From Pseudomonas helmanticensis (GTDB taxonomy: Bacteria; Pseudomonadota; Gammaproteobacteria; Pseudomonadales; Pseudomonadaceae), in contig NZ_FXUY01000002.1 in assembly GCF_900182985.1 (NCBI RefSeq), positions 1,351,001 through 1,415,000 on the forward strand: DNA of 64,000 nucleotides, given 5' to 3'. How positions within the stretch are numbered: position 1 is the stretch's first letter; each line of letters begins with the position of its first letter. Under the pieces are notes generated by a model, which was not told the DNA's origin, ran no database searches, and saw only the letters and a program-made list of their open reading frames with translations. Position numbers and translations under genes: made by a program. Below are positions 18,390 to 26,894 of the stretch, piece by piece.

Positions 18390-20279
18390 TTAGAAGTTCA
18401 CGCCGAAGCTGAGCGCAACGAAGTCGCGGTCATCCACGGTGGTGTACTTGCCGTCGAAGAAGTTGGTGTAAGCCAGGCTCGCGGTGTAGGTGTTCTGGTA
18501 TTCAGCGTCGACACCGAGGCTGACCGCCTTGCGACCTTCCTCGAAGTTGCCGCCAGGGCCTGGCGAGTAACCGCTGACGTCGTGGGACCAGGCCACGTTC
18601 GGCTTGAGGTTCACGCCGGCGAAGACGTCGTTGTATTCCCAGATGGCGCGACCGCGGTAGCCCCACGACACTGATGTGGTGAAGCCGTCGTTGTCGCAAT
18701 TGCGGCTGCGGTTGTTCTGCGGCGACCCAGGTCCTGCACCGTTGATGGTGCTGGCGTTGAGAATGTTGGCGCAGGTATCGATACCGCCAGTGGCTGGCAA
18801 CTCACCCGGGCCAAACACCGGATCGCGGCCATAACGCATGTCGGAACGGCTTTCCAGCCCGCCGACATAAGTCGCGCCGACTTCGCCAACCAGGGTCAGA
18901 CGGCTGGCGCCCATGACTTGATCGAAGAAGTGCGTGAACGTTGTCTGGATCTGGGTGATTTCCTTGCGCTCGTAACCATGCAGGTCCTGACCCGGCACAC
19001 CGTTGAGTATCGAAGCGTTGGTCAGTGCACCGCCGAGCGGACGCACACCGGCGAACAGAATGTCGGTGGAGTTCAGTTGCACCGGCGCGTTCGGACGGTA
19101 GCTGATCTCACCGCTCCACGCCGTACCGGTAGGCAGGGTGGTGGAGAAGCTCAAGCCGTAGAGGCGGATGTCTTCAGGGTATTCAATGAAGTATTGCGAG
19201 TTACCCGCAACCAGCAGGGGGCCAAGTGCCGCAAAAGGCCCCGGCAGCGCGCGCGCCGTGTTGTAGACCGATTGCGGCGCACCGGTGGCGCTGAAGATCG
19301 GCGCGCGGCTGTGGTAGTTCATGAAGTAGGCACCGAACTCGGTGTCCAGCGGTTCGTACATGTACTTGAAGGACGCGCCCCACTGGCCGCTGTCACGGGC
19401 ATCACGGTCGCCGCCACGGCGCACCAGAACACCTTCTTCGTTGACGTCGACACCGTTGGCAGCCAATGGCCCCAGAGCAACGGCCGGAATTTGCGAACGT
19501 TTGTTCAGCACACGCAGGTTGTCGTTGCAACCGTCGGCAACGATGTCCGGCTGCGAGAAGAACGTACCGCAGTTGTCGACAACCGTCTGGTCCCATTCCA
19601 GCTGATAGAACGCTTCGGCCGAGAGGTTTTCGGTCAGGCTCTGCGACACGTAGAACATGTTGACCGGAATCAGACCTTCCTTGATCTCGGCACCCGGACG
19701 GCGGAACGCGGAGACGTCGATCGGGTTGATCGAGTTGATGCCGCCGCCGATGAAAGTACTTTCACCCCAGCTCACCACCTGCTTGCCGAGACGCACGGAG
19801 CCCGGCTCATCGGCAACCGAATAGTTGTGATACACGAAGGCGTCGAGGATCTGCCCGCCGGACGATTTGGCGCCCTCTTTGCGACCCGAATCGCTGATGT
19901 CCTTGAACTCGCGGCTTTCATCTTTGAGTTCGAAGTCGTACCAGTATTTGCCACGCACGAACACGCCGGTGTCGCCGTATTTCAATTCAAGGTCGTGGAT
20001 ACCCTTGAAGATCTTCGAGAAGGTTTCGCCGCTCTTGAAGTTGGCGTGACCGTCGTCGGAAGTCTGCGAGAGGCCGTGACCACCATTGTTGACGCCGATG
20101 AGGTTCTTGTTCGGTTGCTGAGTAGACCAACTGGCACCGATCGACAGGGACGAGTCGAACTGGCCTTCGATTTCACCGACGTTGAAATTGACGCCGAATG
20201 CGGGCCCGGCGAGCGAAGAGGCAATGCTGACCGCCAGAGGCAGTTTCGCCCGGCGCCAGAACTGGTTTACTGAGGTCAT
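18390..20279 (-). CDS. DUF1302 outer-membrane beta-barrel-like protein
   Basis: A 629-residue exported protein with signal peptide (residues 1 to about 29, ending GPAFG). The DUF1302 region follows, rich in alternating aromatic strands and ending in a Phe-rich strand (DFVALSFGVNF), which fits an outer-membrane barrel. The C-terminal Phe matches the BAM-recognition rule. It probably acts with the DUF1329 protein 27 bp downstream. ATG 20279 (MTSVNQFWRR) was chosen because the signal peptide starts there and GGAG lies 8-11 bases upstream; an in-frame extension to 20534 looks non-coding. A -10-like TATAGT lies on the minus strand at 20428-20433. Confidence 0.88.
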   Translation of the reverse strand: MTSVNQFWRRAKLPLAVSIASSLAGPAFGVNFNVGEIEGQFDSSLSIGASWSTQQPNKNLIGVNNGGHGLSQTSDDGHANFKSGETFSKIFKGIHDLELKYGDTGVFVRGKYWYDFELKDESREFKDISDSGRKEGAKSSGGQILDAFVYHNYSVADEPGSVRLGKQVVSWGESTFIGGGINSINPIDVSAFRRPGAEIKEGLIPVNMFYVSQSLTENLSAEAFYQLEWDQTVVDNCGTFFSQPDIVADGCNDNLRVLNKRSQIPAVALGPLAANGVDVNEEGVLVRRGGDRDARDSGQWGASFKYMYEPLDTEFGAYFMNYHSRAPIFSATGAPQSVYNTARALPGPFAALGPLLVAGNSQYFIEYPEDIRLYGLSFSTTLPTGTAWSGEISYRPNAPVQLNSTDILFAGVRPLGGALTNASILNGVPGQDLHGYERKEITQIQTTFTHFFDQVMGASRLTLVGEVGATYVGGLESRSDMRYGRDPVFGPGELPATGGIDTCANILNASTINGAGPGSPQNNRSRNCDNDGFTTSVSWGYRGRAIWEYNDVFAGVNLKPNVAWSHDVSGYSPGPGGNFEEGRKAVSLGVDAEYQNTYTASLAYTNFFDGKYTTVDDRDFVALSFGVNF

Positions 20280-20616
20280 CGACGCTACTCCATGTGCATT
20301 ATTGTTATGGCAGTGAGTACTTTTAAAAACGCTGTGGAGGGACCGGGCGCCAGGGCTGCCCGAAATCACGCCAAAGTTGCTCGCCCCGTTTAGTGCGTGT
20401 GCTCCGTTCTTAAAAATCCTTGAGCGGACTATAGCCAGCAGGTAGTACTGCTTGATCCCTCTAAAGTGTGATTTGCAGCTGCCGGCCACTCTGGAACAGT
20501 CCTTTCGCCAGTCCGACACATGTCGGCACGGCAAGGATGGCTGAATTTTTCGATTTCACAAGGCAAGCGCTTGCTTGGTGGGTCTGGCGCGCCGTTTTCG
20601 GCGCGCCAGCAGACAC
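20280..20616. other. Intergenic region upstream of DUF1302
   Basis: These 337 bp contain the presumed DUF1302 promoter/leader and, at 20587-20612, a perfect 10-bp stem (CTGGCGCGCC/GGCGCGCCAG) just past the ligase stop. This hairpin lacks a U-run, so it may be a weak or Rho-assisted terminator. A palindrome CAAGCGCTTG lies at about 20565. No gene seen. Confidence 0.7.
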
Positions 20617-22299
20617 TTAAAGTGTCGAGAGGAAGGTGCTGTTGTTGGCCTGCCATTCGGTGATGTCGAGGCGGATGCGCTTCTTGTCGAGTTTACCGAC
20701 GCTGGTCTTGGGAATTTCAGTAACAAGGGCGATCTGGCTTGGAATTGCCCACTTGCTCAGGTGCCCCAATTCCACGAATGGCTTGAGGTGTTCCTTGAGC
20801 TCGCGCGCCCCGATCACGTGCCCTTCACGGATGACCAGCAAGGCAAACGGGCGCTCGCCCCACTGCGGATCGGCGATGCCGACCACTGCTACTTCGCGTA
20901 CCGCGACGTGGCGGCTGATCAGGTCTTCGAGGTCCAGCGAGGAAATCCACTCGCCACCGGTCTTGATCACGTCCTTGATGCGGTCGCGAATATCGATCAC
21001 GCCCATGCTGTCGAGCGTGGCAACGTCACCGGTGTGCAGCCAGCCGCCGGCCCAGAGCTCAGCGCCCTTCTGCGGTTCGTTGAAATAGCCTTCGGTGAGC
21101 CAGGGTGCGCGCAGCACCAGTTCGCCCTGGGTTTCGCCGTCGGCCGGAAGGAAGTTGCCCTCGGCGTCGACGATCGCCGCTTCCACCAGCGGCCCCGGCA
21201 CACCGGCCTTGATCCGGTAGGTGGTGCGTTCGTCCTCGCTGCCGGCCATCAGTTCATCATTGAGATGCGCACAGGACACCAGCGGCCCGGTTTCCGACAT
21301 GCCGTACGCCGCGGTGAGTTGAATGCCCTTCGCCTTGGCCGTTTCATACAGCGTGCGATTAAGCGCACTGCCGCCGATGACGATTTTCCAGCCGCCGAAA
21401 TCGGTGCCCTGCGCGCCTTTGGCGTTGAGCAGCATTTGCAGGATGGTCGGTACGCAGTGGGAGAACGTGACCTTTTCCTTGCGCCACAACTCGACGAGAT
21501 ACTCTGGATCGTAGCGCCCCGGATAAACCTGCTTGAGCCCGAGCATGGTCGCCACGTACGGCAATCCCCAGGCGTGGACGTGGAACATCGGCGTGATCGG
21601 CATGTACACATCGTTGGTGCCGAGCAGCCGCACGCTGTCGATGGAGCCCATGATCGTCGCTACGCCCATGGTGTGCAGCACTAGTTGCCGATGGGTGAAA
21701 TACACACCTTTCGGGTTGCCGGTGGTACCGGTGGTATAGAACGTGGTGGCGACCGAGTTTTCGTCGAAGTCCTGGAAGTCGTATTGCGGACTGGCGGCGG
21801 CCAGCAGTTGCTCATACTCGCCGACCAGATTCGGCAGGTCGGCAGTCTTCTCCGGCAGATCCGTCAGCAGCAGGGTTTTCTCGACAGTGGTCAGATGTGG
21901 CGCAATCGCTTGATACAGCCCGACGAACTCACTGTTGACCAGCACGAAGCGGTCCTCGGCGTGGTTCATGGTGTAGAGGATCTGCTCGGGTGACAGGCGC
22001 ACGTTAATGGTGTGAATCACCGCGCCGATCATCGGAATGGCAAACATGCATTCCAGGTAACGATGGCTGTCCCAATCCATCACCGCCACCGTGTCACCGG
22101 CCTTCACTCCGGCAGCCGTCAGCACATTGGCCAGCCGCGCGACCCGCTCGATCAGGGTCGGGTAGCTGTAGCGCAACTGGTCACGGTAGACAATCTCGCG
22201 GGTTTTCTCGTAACGGGCGCCGGACATCAGCAGCCGCTTGATCAGCAATGGATACTGGTAGGCCCCATCGGCCGGGGGAATGACGCGAGTCTGCAACAT
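20617..22299 (-). CDS. Long-chain fatty acid--CoA ligase (AMP-forming)
   Basis: A 560-residue ANL-superfamily enzyme that activates a carboxylic acid to acyl-AMP and then acyl-CoA. The P-loop is YTTGTTGNPKG (residues 188-198), motif A5 is YGMSETGP (332-339), TGDVATLD and the DRIKDVIKTGGEWIS hinge follow, and the catalytic Lys is in KTSVGKLDKK near the C terminus. It resembles the medium/long-chain AlkK-FadD3-like group. It sits upstream of, and parallel to, the DUF1302-DUF1329 operon and the MalT-type regulator, so all four may process one hydrophobic acid. ATG 22299 follows AAGGGATTCAT. Confidence 0.92.
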   Translation of the reverse strand: MLQTRVIPPADGAYQYPLLIKRLLMSGARYEKTREIVYRDQLRYSYPTLIERVARLANVLTAAGVKAGDTVAVMDWDSHRYLECMFAIPMIGAVIHTINVRLSPEQILYTMNHAEDRFVLVNSEFVGLYQAIAPHLTTVEKTLLLTDLPEKTADLPNLVGEYEQLLAAASPQYDFQDFDENSVATTFYTTGTTGNPKGVYFTHRQLVLHTMGVATIMGSIDSVRLLGTNDVYMPITPMFHVHAWGLPYVATMLGLKQVYPGRYDPEYLVELWRKEKVTFSHCVPTILQMLLNAKGAQGTDFGGWKIVIGGSALNRTLYETAKAKGIQLTAAYGMSETGPLVSCAHLNDELMAGSEDERTTYRIKAGVPGPLVEAAIVDAEGNFLPADGETQGELVLRAPWLTEGYFNEPQKGAELWAGGWLHTGDVATLDSMGVIDIRDRIKDVIKTGGEWISSLDLEDLISRHVAVREVAVVGIADPQWGERPFALLVIREGHVIGARELKEHLKPFVELGHLSKWAIPSQIALVTEIPKTSVGKLDKKRIRLDITEWQANNSTFLSTL

Positions 22300-22475
22300 A
22301 TGAATCCCTTTTCTGGCTGCACGGTGTTGGCGTAAAGATTTGTACTGTAGAACCCTTATACGCCAGCCAAATCAGCCAAAGGAATGATTTGCAAAGCCGT
22401 ACAAATGCTAGCTTTGCGCCAGCATTTGCAATCGCAGGACGAGCCTCAACTCCCTGAGCAAGTGCATCGCACTCG

Positions 22476-22560
22476 TGTAGGAGCTGCCGAAGGCTGCGAT
22501 TTGTTGATCCTGTTTTTAAGGACCAGGATCAACAGATCGCAGCCTTCGGCAGCTCCTACT
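22476..22560. repeat. REP pair, family A variant (CGAAGG)
   Basis: Inverted TGTAGGAGCTGCCGAAGGCT copies; here CGAAGG replaces CGCAGG in both arms, a compensated change that preserves pairing. The inner arm pair GATCCTG/CAGGATC extends the hairpin. Confidence 0.88.
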
Positions 22561-22567
22561 GGGAAGA

Positions 22568-23197
22568 TCAGTGCATTTCGGTGAAGGCGATTTTCACGCC
22601 GAGAGCGATCAACACCGCGCCCATGGTGCGATCGAACCAGTGACCCATGCGAGCAAAACCGGCGCGGACACGTTGCTGGCTGAACAGCATCGCCACCAGG
22701 CAGAACCAGATAGCGGTCGCCACGGCGAGGTAAACGCCATAACCGGCCTGCACCGCCAGTGGCGTGTGCGGGTTGATCACTACGGTGAACAGCGACAGGA
22801 AAAACAGCGTGGCTTTCGGGTTCAAGCCATTGGTCACGAAACCCGACGTGAACGCGCCGCGCGCCGTACGTACACCCGCTTCCTTGTGCAGATCATCCGT
22901 CACGGTTTTCGCCGGTTGCGCGCGCAGGGCTTTGAAGCCGATGTACAGCAAGTAAGCGGCAGCCGCCCATTTCAGCGCGTTGAACAACACAATCGACTGC
23001 GACACGATCAGGCCGATGCCGAGCAGCGAATAACCGACATGCAGGAAAATCGCCGTGCCCACGCCCAGTGCCGTCCAGGTGCCAGCGCGGCGACCATGGG
23101 TCACGCTCTCGCGCACTACCACGGCAAAGTCCGGGCCGGGGCTGGCGACGGCCAGCAAGTGGATCAGTGCAACGGTCAAGAACTCGGTCCAGTACAT
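22568..23197 (-). CDS. LysE/RhtB-family exporter
   Basis: A 209-residue inner-membrane exporter of the LysE superfamily with about six hydrophobic segments. The diagnostic N-terminal motif HLLAVASPGPDFAVVVRESV-like stretch (ASPGPDF) is present and the mid-protein GFVTNGLNPKA motif is intact. Members export amino acids such as homoserine, threonine or lysine, or related compounds; the substrate cannot be told here. ATG 23197 (MYWTEFL) was preferred over 23221 because GAAAGGAGCGCCC precedes it. Confidence 0.9.
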   Translation of the reverse strand: MYWTEFLTVALIHLLAVASPGPDFAVVVRESVTHGRRAGTWTALGVGTAIFLHVGYSLLGIGLIVSQSIVLFNALKWAAAAYLLYIGFKALRAQPAKTVTDDLHKEAGVRTARGAFTSGFVTNGLNPKATLFFLSLFTVVINPHTPLAVQAGYGVYLAVATAIWFCLVAMLFSQQRVRAGFARMGHWFDRTMGAVLIALGVKIAFTEMH

Positions 23198-23225
23198 GGG
23201 CGCTCCTTTCAATAGAGTCAAAACA

Positions 23226-23260
23226 ATTGTGGCGAGGGGGCTTGCCCCCTCGCCACAGGG
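23226..23260. repeat. Short palindromic repeat, family E
   Basis: TGTGGCGAGGGGGC/GCCCCCTCGCCACA hairpin with a tiny loop. A longer relative with the same GTGGCGAGGGG ends is at 37.1 kb. Confidence 0.85.
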
Positions 23261-23362
23261 TTATCCGTTCGCATAAGACTTTCGTGCGTTGCGTAACGAT
23301 TTGTTTCATCTGGTAGGCTCGGCAGATTACGCCCTACGCTCAAAGCCTAAAAGGTACAGTTG

Positions 23363-24328
23363 ATGACGAACACGCGCCGCGCGGTATTCCTTGACCACCC
23401 TTCACTGGATCTTGGCGATCTGGATCTCAGTCCCTTGCGTGAATGTTTCAGCGATCTGCAACTGTTCGCCCAGACCTTGCCCGAGCAAGTGGCCGAGCGC
23501 CTGCAAGGCGCGACCGTGGCAATCTCCAACAAGATCCTGATCGACGCCGCCGCCATGGCTGCCAACCCTGCGCTGAAACTGATCCTGATCACCGCCACCG
23601 GCACCAACAACGTCGACCTCGCCGCCGCTCGCGCCCACGGCATCACCGTGTGCAATTGCCAGGGTTACGGCACACCGTCGGTGGCACAACATACGATCAT
23701 GCTGCTGCTCAACCTCGCCACACGCCTGGCCGATTATCAGCAAGCCGTAGGCGAAGGTCGCTGGCAGCAGGCGAAACAGTTTTGTCTGCTCGACTACCCG
23801 ATTGTCGAACTGGAAGGTAAAACCCTTGGTCTGCTCGGCCACGGTGAACTCGGTGGCGCCGTAGCGCGACTGGCCGAAGCGTTCGGCATGCGCGTGCTGC
23901 TCGGACAAATTCCGGGCCGCCCTGCCCGCCCGGATCGTCTGCCACTGAACGAACTGCTGCCGCAAATCGACGCGCTCACCCTGCACTGCCCGCTCAACGA
24001 ACACACCCGCCACTTCATCGGCGCACGCGAACTGGCGTCGATGAAACCCGGCGCGTTCGTAGTCAACACCGCACGTGGCGGCCTCGTCGATGAGCAGGCG
24101 CTGGCCGATGCCTTGCGCAGCGGTCATCTCGGCGGCGCGGCCACCGACGTGTTGAGTGTCGAGCCACCGACTCAAGGCAATCCGCTGCTGGCCGCCGACA
24201 TTCCACGCCTGATCGTCACGCCGCACAACGCTTGGGGCAGTGTTGAAGCGCGGCAGCGCATCGTCGGCCAATTGACCGAAAACGCCGAGGCGTTCTTCAG
24301 CGGTAAGGCGCTGCGGGTCGTCAGTTGA
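23363..24328 (+). CDS. hprA: D-2-hydroxyacid dehydrogenase (hydroxypyruvate/glycerate type)
   Basis: A 321-residue NAD(P)-dependent dehydrogenase. The Rossmann motif is GLLGHGELGG (near residue 152). The catalytic triad is visible as Arg in NTARGGLVDE, a following Glu (in VEPPTQGNP) and His in TPHNAWGS. It fits glycerate/hydroxypyruvate dehydrogenases; the adjacent rsmC reproduces (from memory) the P. aeruginosa hprA-rsmC order. ATG 23363 (after AAAAGGTACAG) was taken rather than the TTG one codon earlier. The exact substrate remains an inference. Confidence 0.87.
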   Translation: MTNTRRAVFLDHPSLDLGDLDLSPLRECFSDLQLFAQTLPEQVAERLQGATVAISNKILIDAAAMAANPALKLILITATGTNNVDLAAARAHGITVCNCQGYGTPSVAQHTIMLLLNLATRLADYQQAVGEGRWQQAKQFCLLDYPIVELEGKTLGLLGHGELGGAVARLAEAFGMRVLLGQIPGRPARPDRLPLNELLPQIDALTLHCPLNEHTRHFIGARELASMKPGAFVVNTARGGLVDEQALADALRSGHLGGAATDVLSVEPPTQGNPLLAADIPRLIVTPHNAWGSVEARQRIVGQLTENAEAFFSGKALRVVS

Positions 24329-24360
24329 TAGACTGCGGCACTTTTTTTTGAGGAGCAGTT

Positions 24361-25359
24361 ATGGATCCGCGCAGTGAAGTACTGCTTCGTCAGCCCGAGT
24401 TGTTTCAAGGATCGTTGTTGCTCGCCGGTTTGCCCGCCGATGATTTGCTCGGGCGCTTGCCCAATGCGTTCGGCTGGTGCTGGCATGCCGGCGATCAAGC
24501 CGCGCTGGACGCCCGTTTCGAAGGCCGCAGCCACTTCGGCGTGAACGTCCCGGAACGCGAGTTTGATAGCGCCGTGGTGTTCCTGCCCAAGTCCAAGGAC
24601 CTGACCGATTACATCCTCAATGCCGTGGCCTCGCGCCTGGCCGGTCGCGAGGTGTTTCTGGTCGGTGAAAAACGCAGCGGAATCGAAGGCGCCTCCAAGC
24701 AGCTCAATCCGTTCGGCAAGCCACGCAAGCTCGACAGCGCGCGTCACTGCCAACTCTGGCAAGTGACCGTGGCCAACGCCCCTGAAGCGAAATCGCTGGA
24801 AAGCCTGGCGCAGACCTATGAGTTGCCACTGGCGGAAGGCCCGCTGAAAGTCATCAGCCTGCCGGGCGTGTTCAGCCACGGTCGCCTCGATCGCGGCAGC
24901 GCTCTGCTTCTGGAGCATCTGGACAAACTGCCAAGCGGCCATCTTCTCGACTTCGGTTGCGGCGCTGGCGTGTTGGGGGCTGCGGTCAAACGTCGCTATC
25001 CGCACAATCAGGTGACGCTGCTCGATGTCGATGCATTCGCCGCCGCCAGCAGCCGTCTGACGCTGGCTGCCAACGGTCTGGAAGCTGAAGTGCTGACCGG
25101 GGATGGGATCGACGCTGCGCCGATGGGTTTGAACGCAATCCTGAGCAATCCACCGTTCCATGTCGGCGTGCACACCGATTATTTCGCGACCGAGAACTTG
25201 CTGCGAAAAGCAGCAAAACATCTGAAAAACGGCGGCGAACTGCGCTTGGTCGCCAACAGCTTCCTCAAGTATCAGCCGTTGATCGAAGAGCATCTCGGCG
25301 TCTGCTCAATCAAGGCCGAAGGCAATGGTTTCCGCATCTACCGGGCCAAGCGCGGCTGA
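24361..25359 (+). CDS. rsmC: 16S rRNA (guanine1207-N2)-methyltransferase
   Basis: A 332-residue tandem methyltransferase: a degenerate N-terminal RsmC domain and a C-terminal SAM-dependent domain with motif [15 protein letters not shown] (about residue 197) and motif [10 protein letters not shown] (about residue 261), the signature of N2-guanine methylases. It modifies G1207 of 16S rRNA in the 30S subunit. A clear TGAGGAGCAGTT precedes ATG 24361. It follows the dehydrogenase by 32 bp and is likely cotranscribed. Confidence 0.93.
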   Translation: MDPRSEVLLRQPELFQGSLLLAGLPADDLLGRLPNAFGWCWHAGDQAALDARFEGRSHFGVNVPEREFDSAVVFLPKSKDLTDYILNAVASRLAGREVFLVGEKRSGIEGASKQLNPFGKPRKLDSARHCQLWQVTVANAPEAKSLESLAQTYELPLAEGPLKVISLPGVFSHGRLDRGSALLLEHLDKLPSGHLLDFGCGAGVLGAAVKRRYPHNQVTLLDVDAFAAASSRLTLAANGLEAEVLTGDGIDAAPMGLNAILSNPPFHVGVHTDYFATENLLRKAAKHLKNGGELRLVANSFLKYQPLIEEHLGVCSIKAEGNGFRIYRAKRG

Positions 25360-25380
25360 AACTTCTTTTAAAAAAGAGGC

Positions 25381-25409
25381 TTGCTCAATCGGTTTTGCGA
25401 AGGCAGAAT
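25381..25409 (+). promoter_or_regulatory. Sigma70-type promoter for the riboswitch transcript
   Basis: TTGCTC (25381-25386), a 17-bp spacer, then CAGAAT (25404-25409); transcription would begin a few bases before the first riboswitch helix. Confidence 0.5.
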
Positions 25410-25416
25410 CCGCTCC

Positions 25417-25549
25417 GTCCTAGGGGAGTAGTCTCCCACGAGCGCCAAGCTCGTCCGGCATACGTCAACATACTTGATCCTCAGATCATGGCGTATGCGA
25501 CCCAAGCGTCCGCAGCAGACGGATCGCAGGGTTTGACAAGACCTATGAC
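25417..25549 (+). promoter_or_regulatory. yybP-ykoY manganese riboswitch (aptamer)
   Basis: The leader contains the family loop GGGGAGTAG (25423-25431) and the distal conserved ACAAGACCT (25537-25545). The closing helix P1 forms between GTCCTAGG (25417-25424) and CCTATGAC (25542-25549) with one mismatch. These are the two Mn2+-binding internal loops of the yybP-ykoY class. The downstream gene is a GDT1-family manganese exporter, the classic partner, so Mn2+ should raise its expression. Confidence 0.88.
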
Positions 25550-25614
25550 ACGCACACCTTACCCGGGGCGGGAAGGCTGTACGTGTCATAGCCGTGTCGA
25601 CCCGCCCCTTAGGA
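25543..25614 (+). promoter_or_regulatory. Riboswitch expression platform
   Basis: CTATGACACG (25543-25552), the 3' side of P1, is perfectly complementary to CGTGTCATAG (25582-25591). A second helix GGGGCGGG (25565-25572)/CCCGCCCC (25601-25608) crosses the first, so they exclude each other. There is no U-run, and the ribosome site AGGA follows at 25611, which favours control of translation over termination. Confidence 0.7.
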
Positions 25615-25621
25615 AATCCTG

Positions 25622-26209
25622 ATGCTGGACTCGTTACTCGTTCCCACCGCAATCGTTGCCTTGGCCGAAATTGGCGACAAGACGCAACTGCTCGCGCTGA
25701 TTCTCGCCGCTCGCTTTCGCAAACCCTGGCCGATCATTGCCGGTATTGTCGCTGCGACCCTGGCCAACCACGCAGCAGCCGGTGCGGTAGGCGCCTGGTT
25801 CGGCAGCTTCTTCTCGAATGCAACGCTGCACTGGATCCTCGCCGCGAGCTTCACGGCCACGGCGCTGTGGACGCTGGTCCCGGACAAAATGGACGACGAT
25901 GAAACCAGTACCGCACGCAAGTTCGGGCCTTTCCTGACCACGCTGATTGCGTTCTTCCTCGCCGAAATGGGCGACAAGACGCAGGTCGCGACAGTGATGC
26001 TCGCCGCGCAATACCCGGATCTGTGGCTGGTGATTCTCGGCACCACCGCCGGCATGTTGATTGCCAACGTGCCGGTGGTTCTGGCGGGTAATTTTGCCGC
26101 AGACAAACTGCCGCTGACCCTGATCCGTCGCCTCGCGGCTTCGGCGTTCATGATTCTGGCGATCGTTGCGGTGTACAAGGCAATGCAGAGCAGCGGGTGG
26201 GTTGGGTAA
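25622..26209 (+). CDS. TMEM165/GDT1-family manganese exporter (UPF0016, MneA-like)
   Basis: A 195-residue inner-membrane cation transporter with six predicted helices in two inverted repeats. Each repeat carries the family motif E-x-G-D-K-T/S: ALAEIGDKTQL (near residue 16) and FLAEMGDKTQV (near residue 117). Bacterial members export Mn2+. The Mn2+ riboswitch directly upstream strongly supports this substrate and explains the regulation. ATG 25622 follows AGGAAATCCTG. Confidence 0.93.
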   Translation: MLDSLLVPTAIVALAEIGDKTQLLALILAARFRKPWPIIAGIVAATLANHAAAGAVGAWFGSFFSNATLHWILAASFTATALWTLVPDKMDDDETSTARKFGPFLTTLIAFFLAEMGDKTQVATVMLAAQYPDLWLVILGTTAGMLIANVPVVLAGNFAADKLPLTLIRRLAASAFMILAIVAVYKAMQSSGWVG

Positions 26210-26250
26210 CGCCCACTGCCGATACAAATTACCTATCAATAAAATGCGGT

Positions 26251-26278
26251 CGATAGCTGTCAGAATTGACAGCTATCG
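26251..26278. promoter_or_regulatory. Perfect 12-bp inverted repeat (operator or hairpin)
   Basis: CGATAGCTGTCA and its exact inverted copy are separated by GAAT. No U-run follows, so a simple terminator for the exporter gene is unlikely. Its position 66 bp before the next gene makes an operator or mRNA hairpin possible. Confidence 0.5.
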
Positions 26279-26343
26279 TCACCGTATTAACGGGCATACA
26301 TTCATGAATTCTGATCTCACTGCACTTCACAAGGATCGTAATC

Positions 26344-26853
26344 ATGACTACGCCCAAGCATTACTCCAAGTTAACCGCGTCCGGCATCATCATTCCCTAC
26401 ACGCCTTTCAGCCACTCTTGTGTGTACACGGCGACCGTGGATAAAACTGATCCGAAACGGGTGCATTTCCTGCTGACAGGGCGCACCGAGAACGGCCTGA
26501 AAGAACTGGAATATCTTGATGGAAGAGCCGATTTGCTCGTGCAAAACGTTGGCGGTTACAGCACTCGTGCCGCTCAATACGAGAGCGACTCATCCGACAG
26601 TTACTATTGGACGTTTCCTGCCGCAGGCACGCCGACCCACTTCACCATTTCAGACGGTGCGGGAAATCCGTTCAGGATCAACTTCACCAAAAAGGACGCT
26701 CGAGAATTCGAGTTTGAGTGCGAGTTCTTCCTCGTGTTCGGGAAAGATCATGACTACAACTCGCGCGGTAATTACATCTTCATCGATTATCTACTGCCCT
26801 CACCAGGCTCGGTGCTAAGAGACAACTTTGCCAATGCGCAGCCCGGCAAGTAA
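26344..26853 (+). CDS. Hypothetical protein, 169 aa
   Basis: I do not recognise this protein. It is soluble, has no signal peptide or membrane segment, and is unusually rich in aromatic and polar residues (Phe/Tyr/Ser/Thr/Asp) in short alternating stretches such as DSSDSYYWTFP and FTISDGAGNPFRINF, which suggests an all-beta fold. Codons are less GC-biased than those of neighbours, hinting at accessory status. ATG 26344 is preceded by AAGGATCGTA. It is monocistronic, with a 28-bp palindrome upstream and a strong terminator downstream. Confidence 0.8.
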   Translation: MTTPKHYSKLTASGIIIPYTPFSHSCVYTATVDKTDPKRVHFLLTGRTENGLKELEYLDGRADLLVQNVGGYSTRAAQYESDSSDSYYWTFPAAGTPTHFTISDGAGNPFRINFTKKDAREFEFECEFFLVFGKDHDYNSRGNYIFIDYLLPSPGSVLRDNFANAQPGK

Positions 26854-26861
26854 AACGGGTC

Positions 26862-26891
26862 AAGGCGCTCTCGCGGTGAGAGCGCCTTTTT
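26862..26891 (+). terminator. Intrinsic terminator of the 169-aa gene
   Basis: Stem AAGGCGCTCTC/GAGAGCGCCTT with a GCGGT loop, followed by TTTT. It also faces the convergent M48 gene. Confidence 0.9.
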
Positions 26892-26894
26892 TAC

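Noticed and set aside
16653..18674. 673-codon open frame on the plus strand
   Set aside because: Antisense to the DUF1329 gene, whose signal peptide, terminator and family pattern are clear.
20584..20613. Hairpin after the acyl-CoA ligase as an intrinsic terminator
   Set aside because: The stem is perfect but no U-run follows on the minus strand, so I list it only as a hairpin in the intergenic entry.
25360..25380. Terminator after rsmC
   Set aside because: The CTTCTTTT/AAAAAAGAGG stem is A/T-only and weak; I do not call it.
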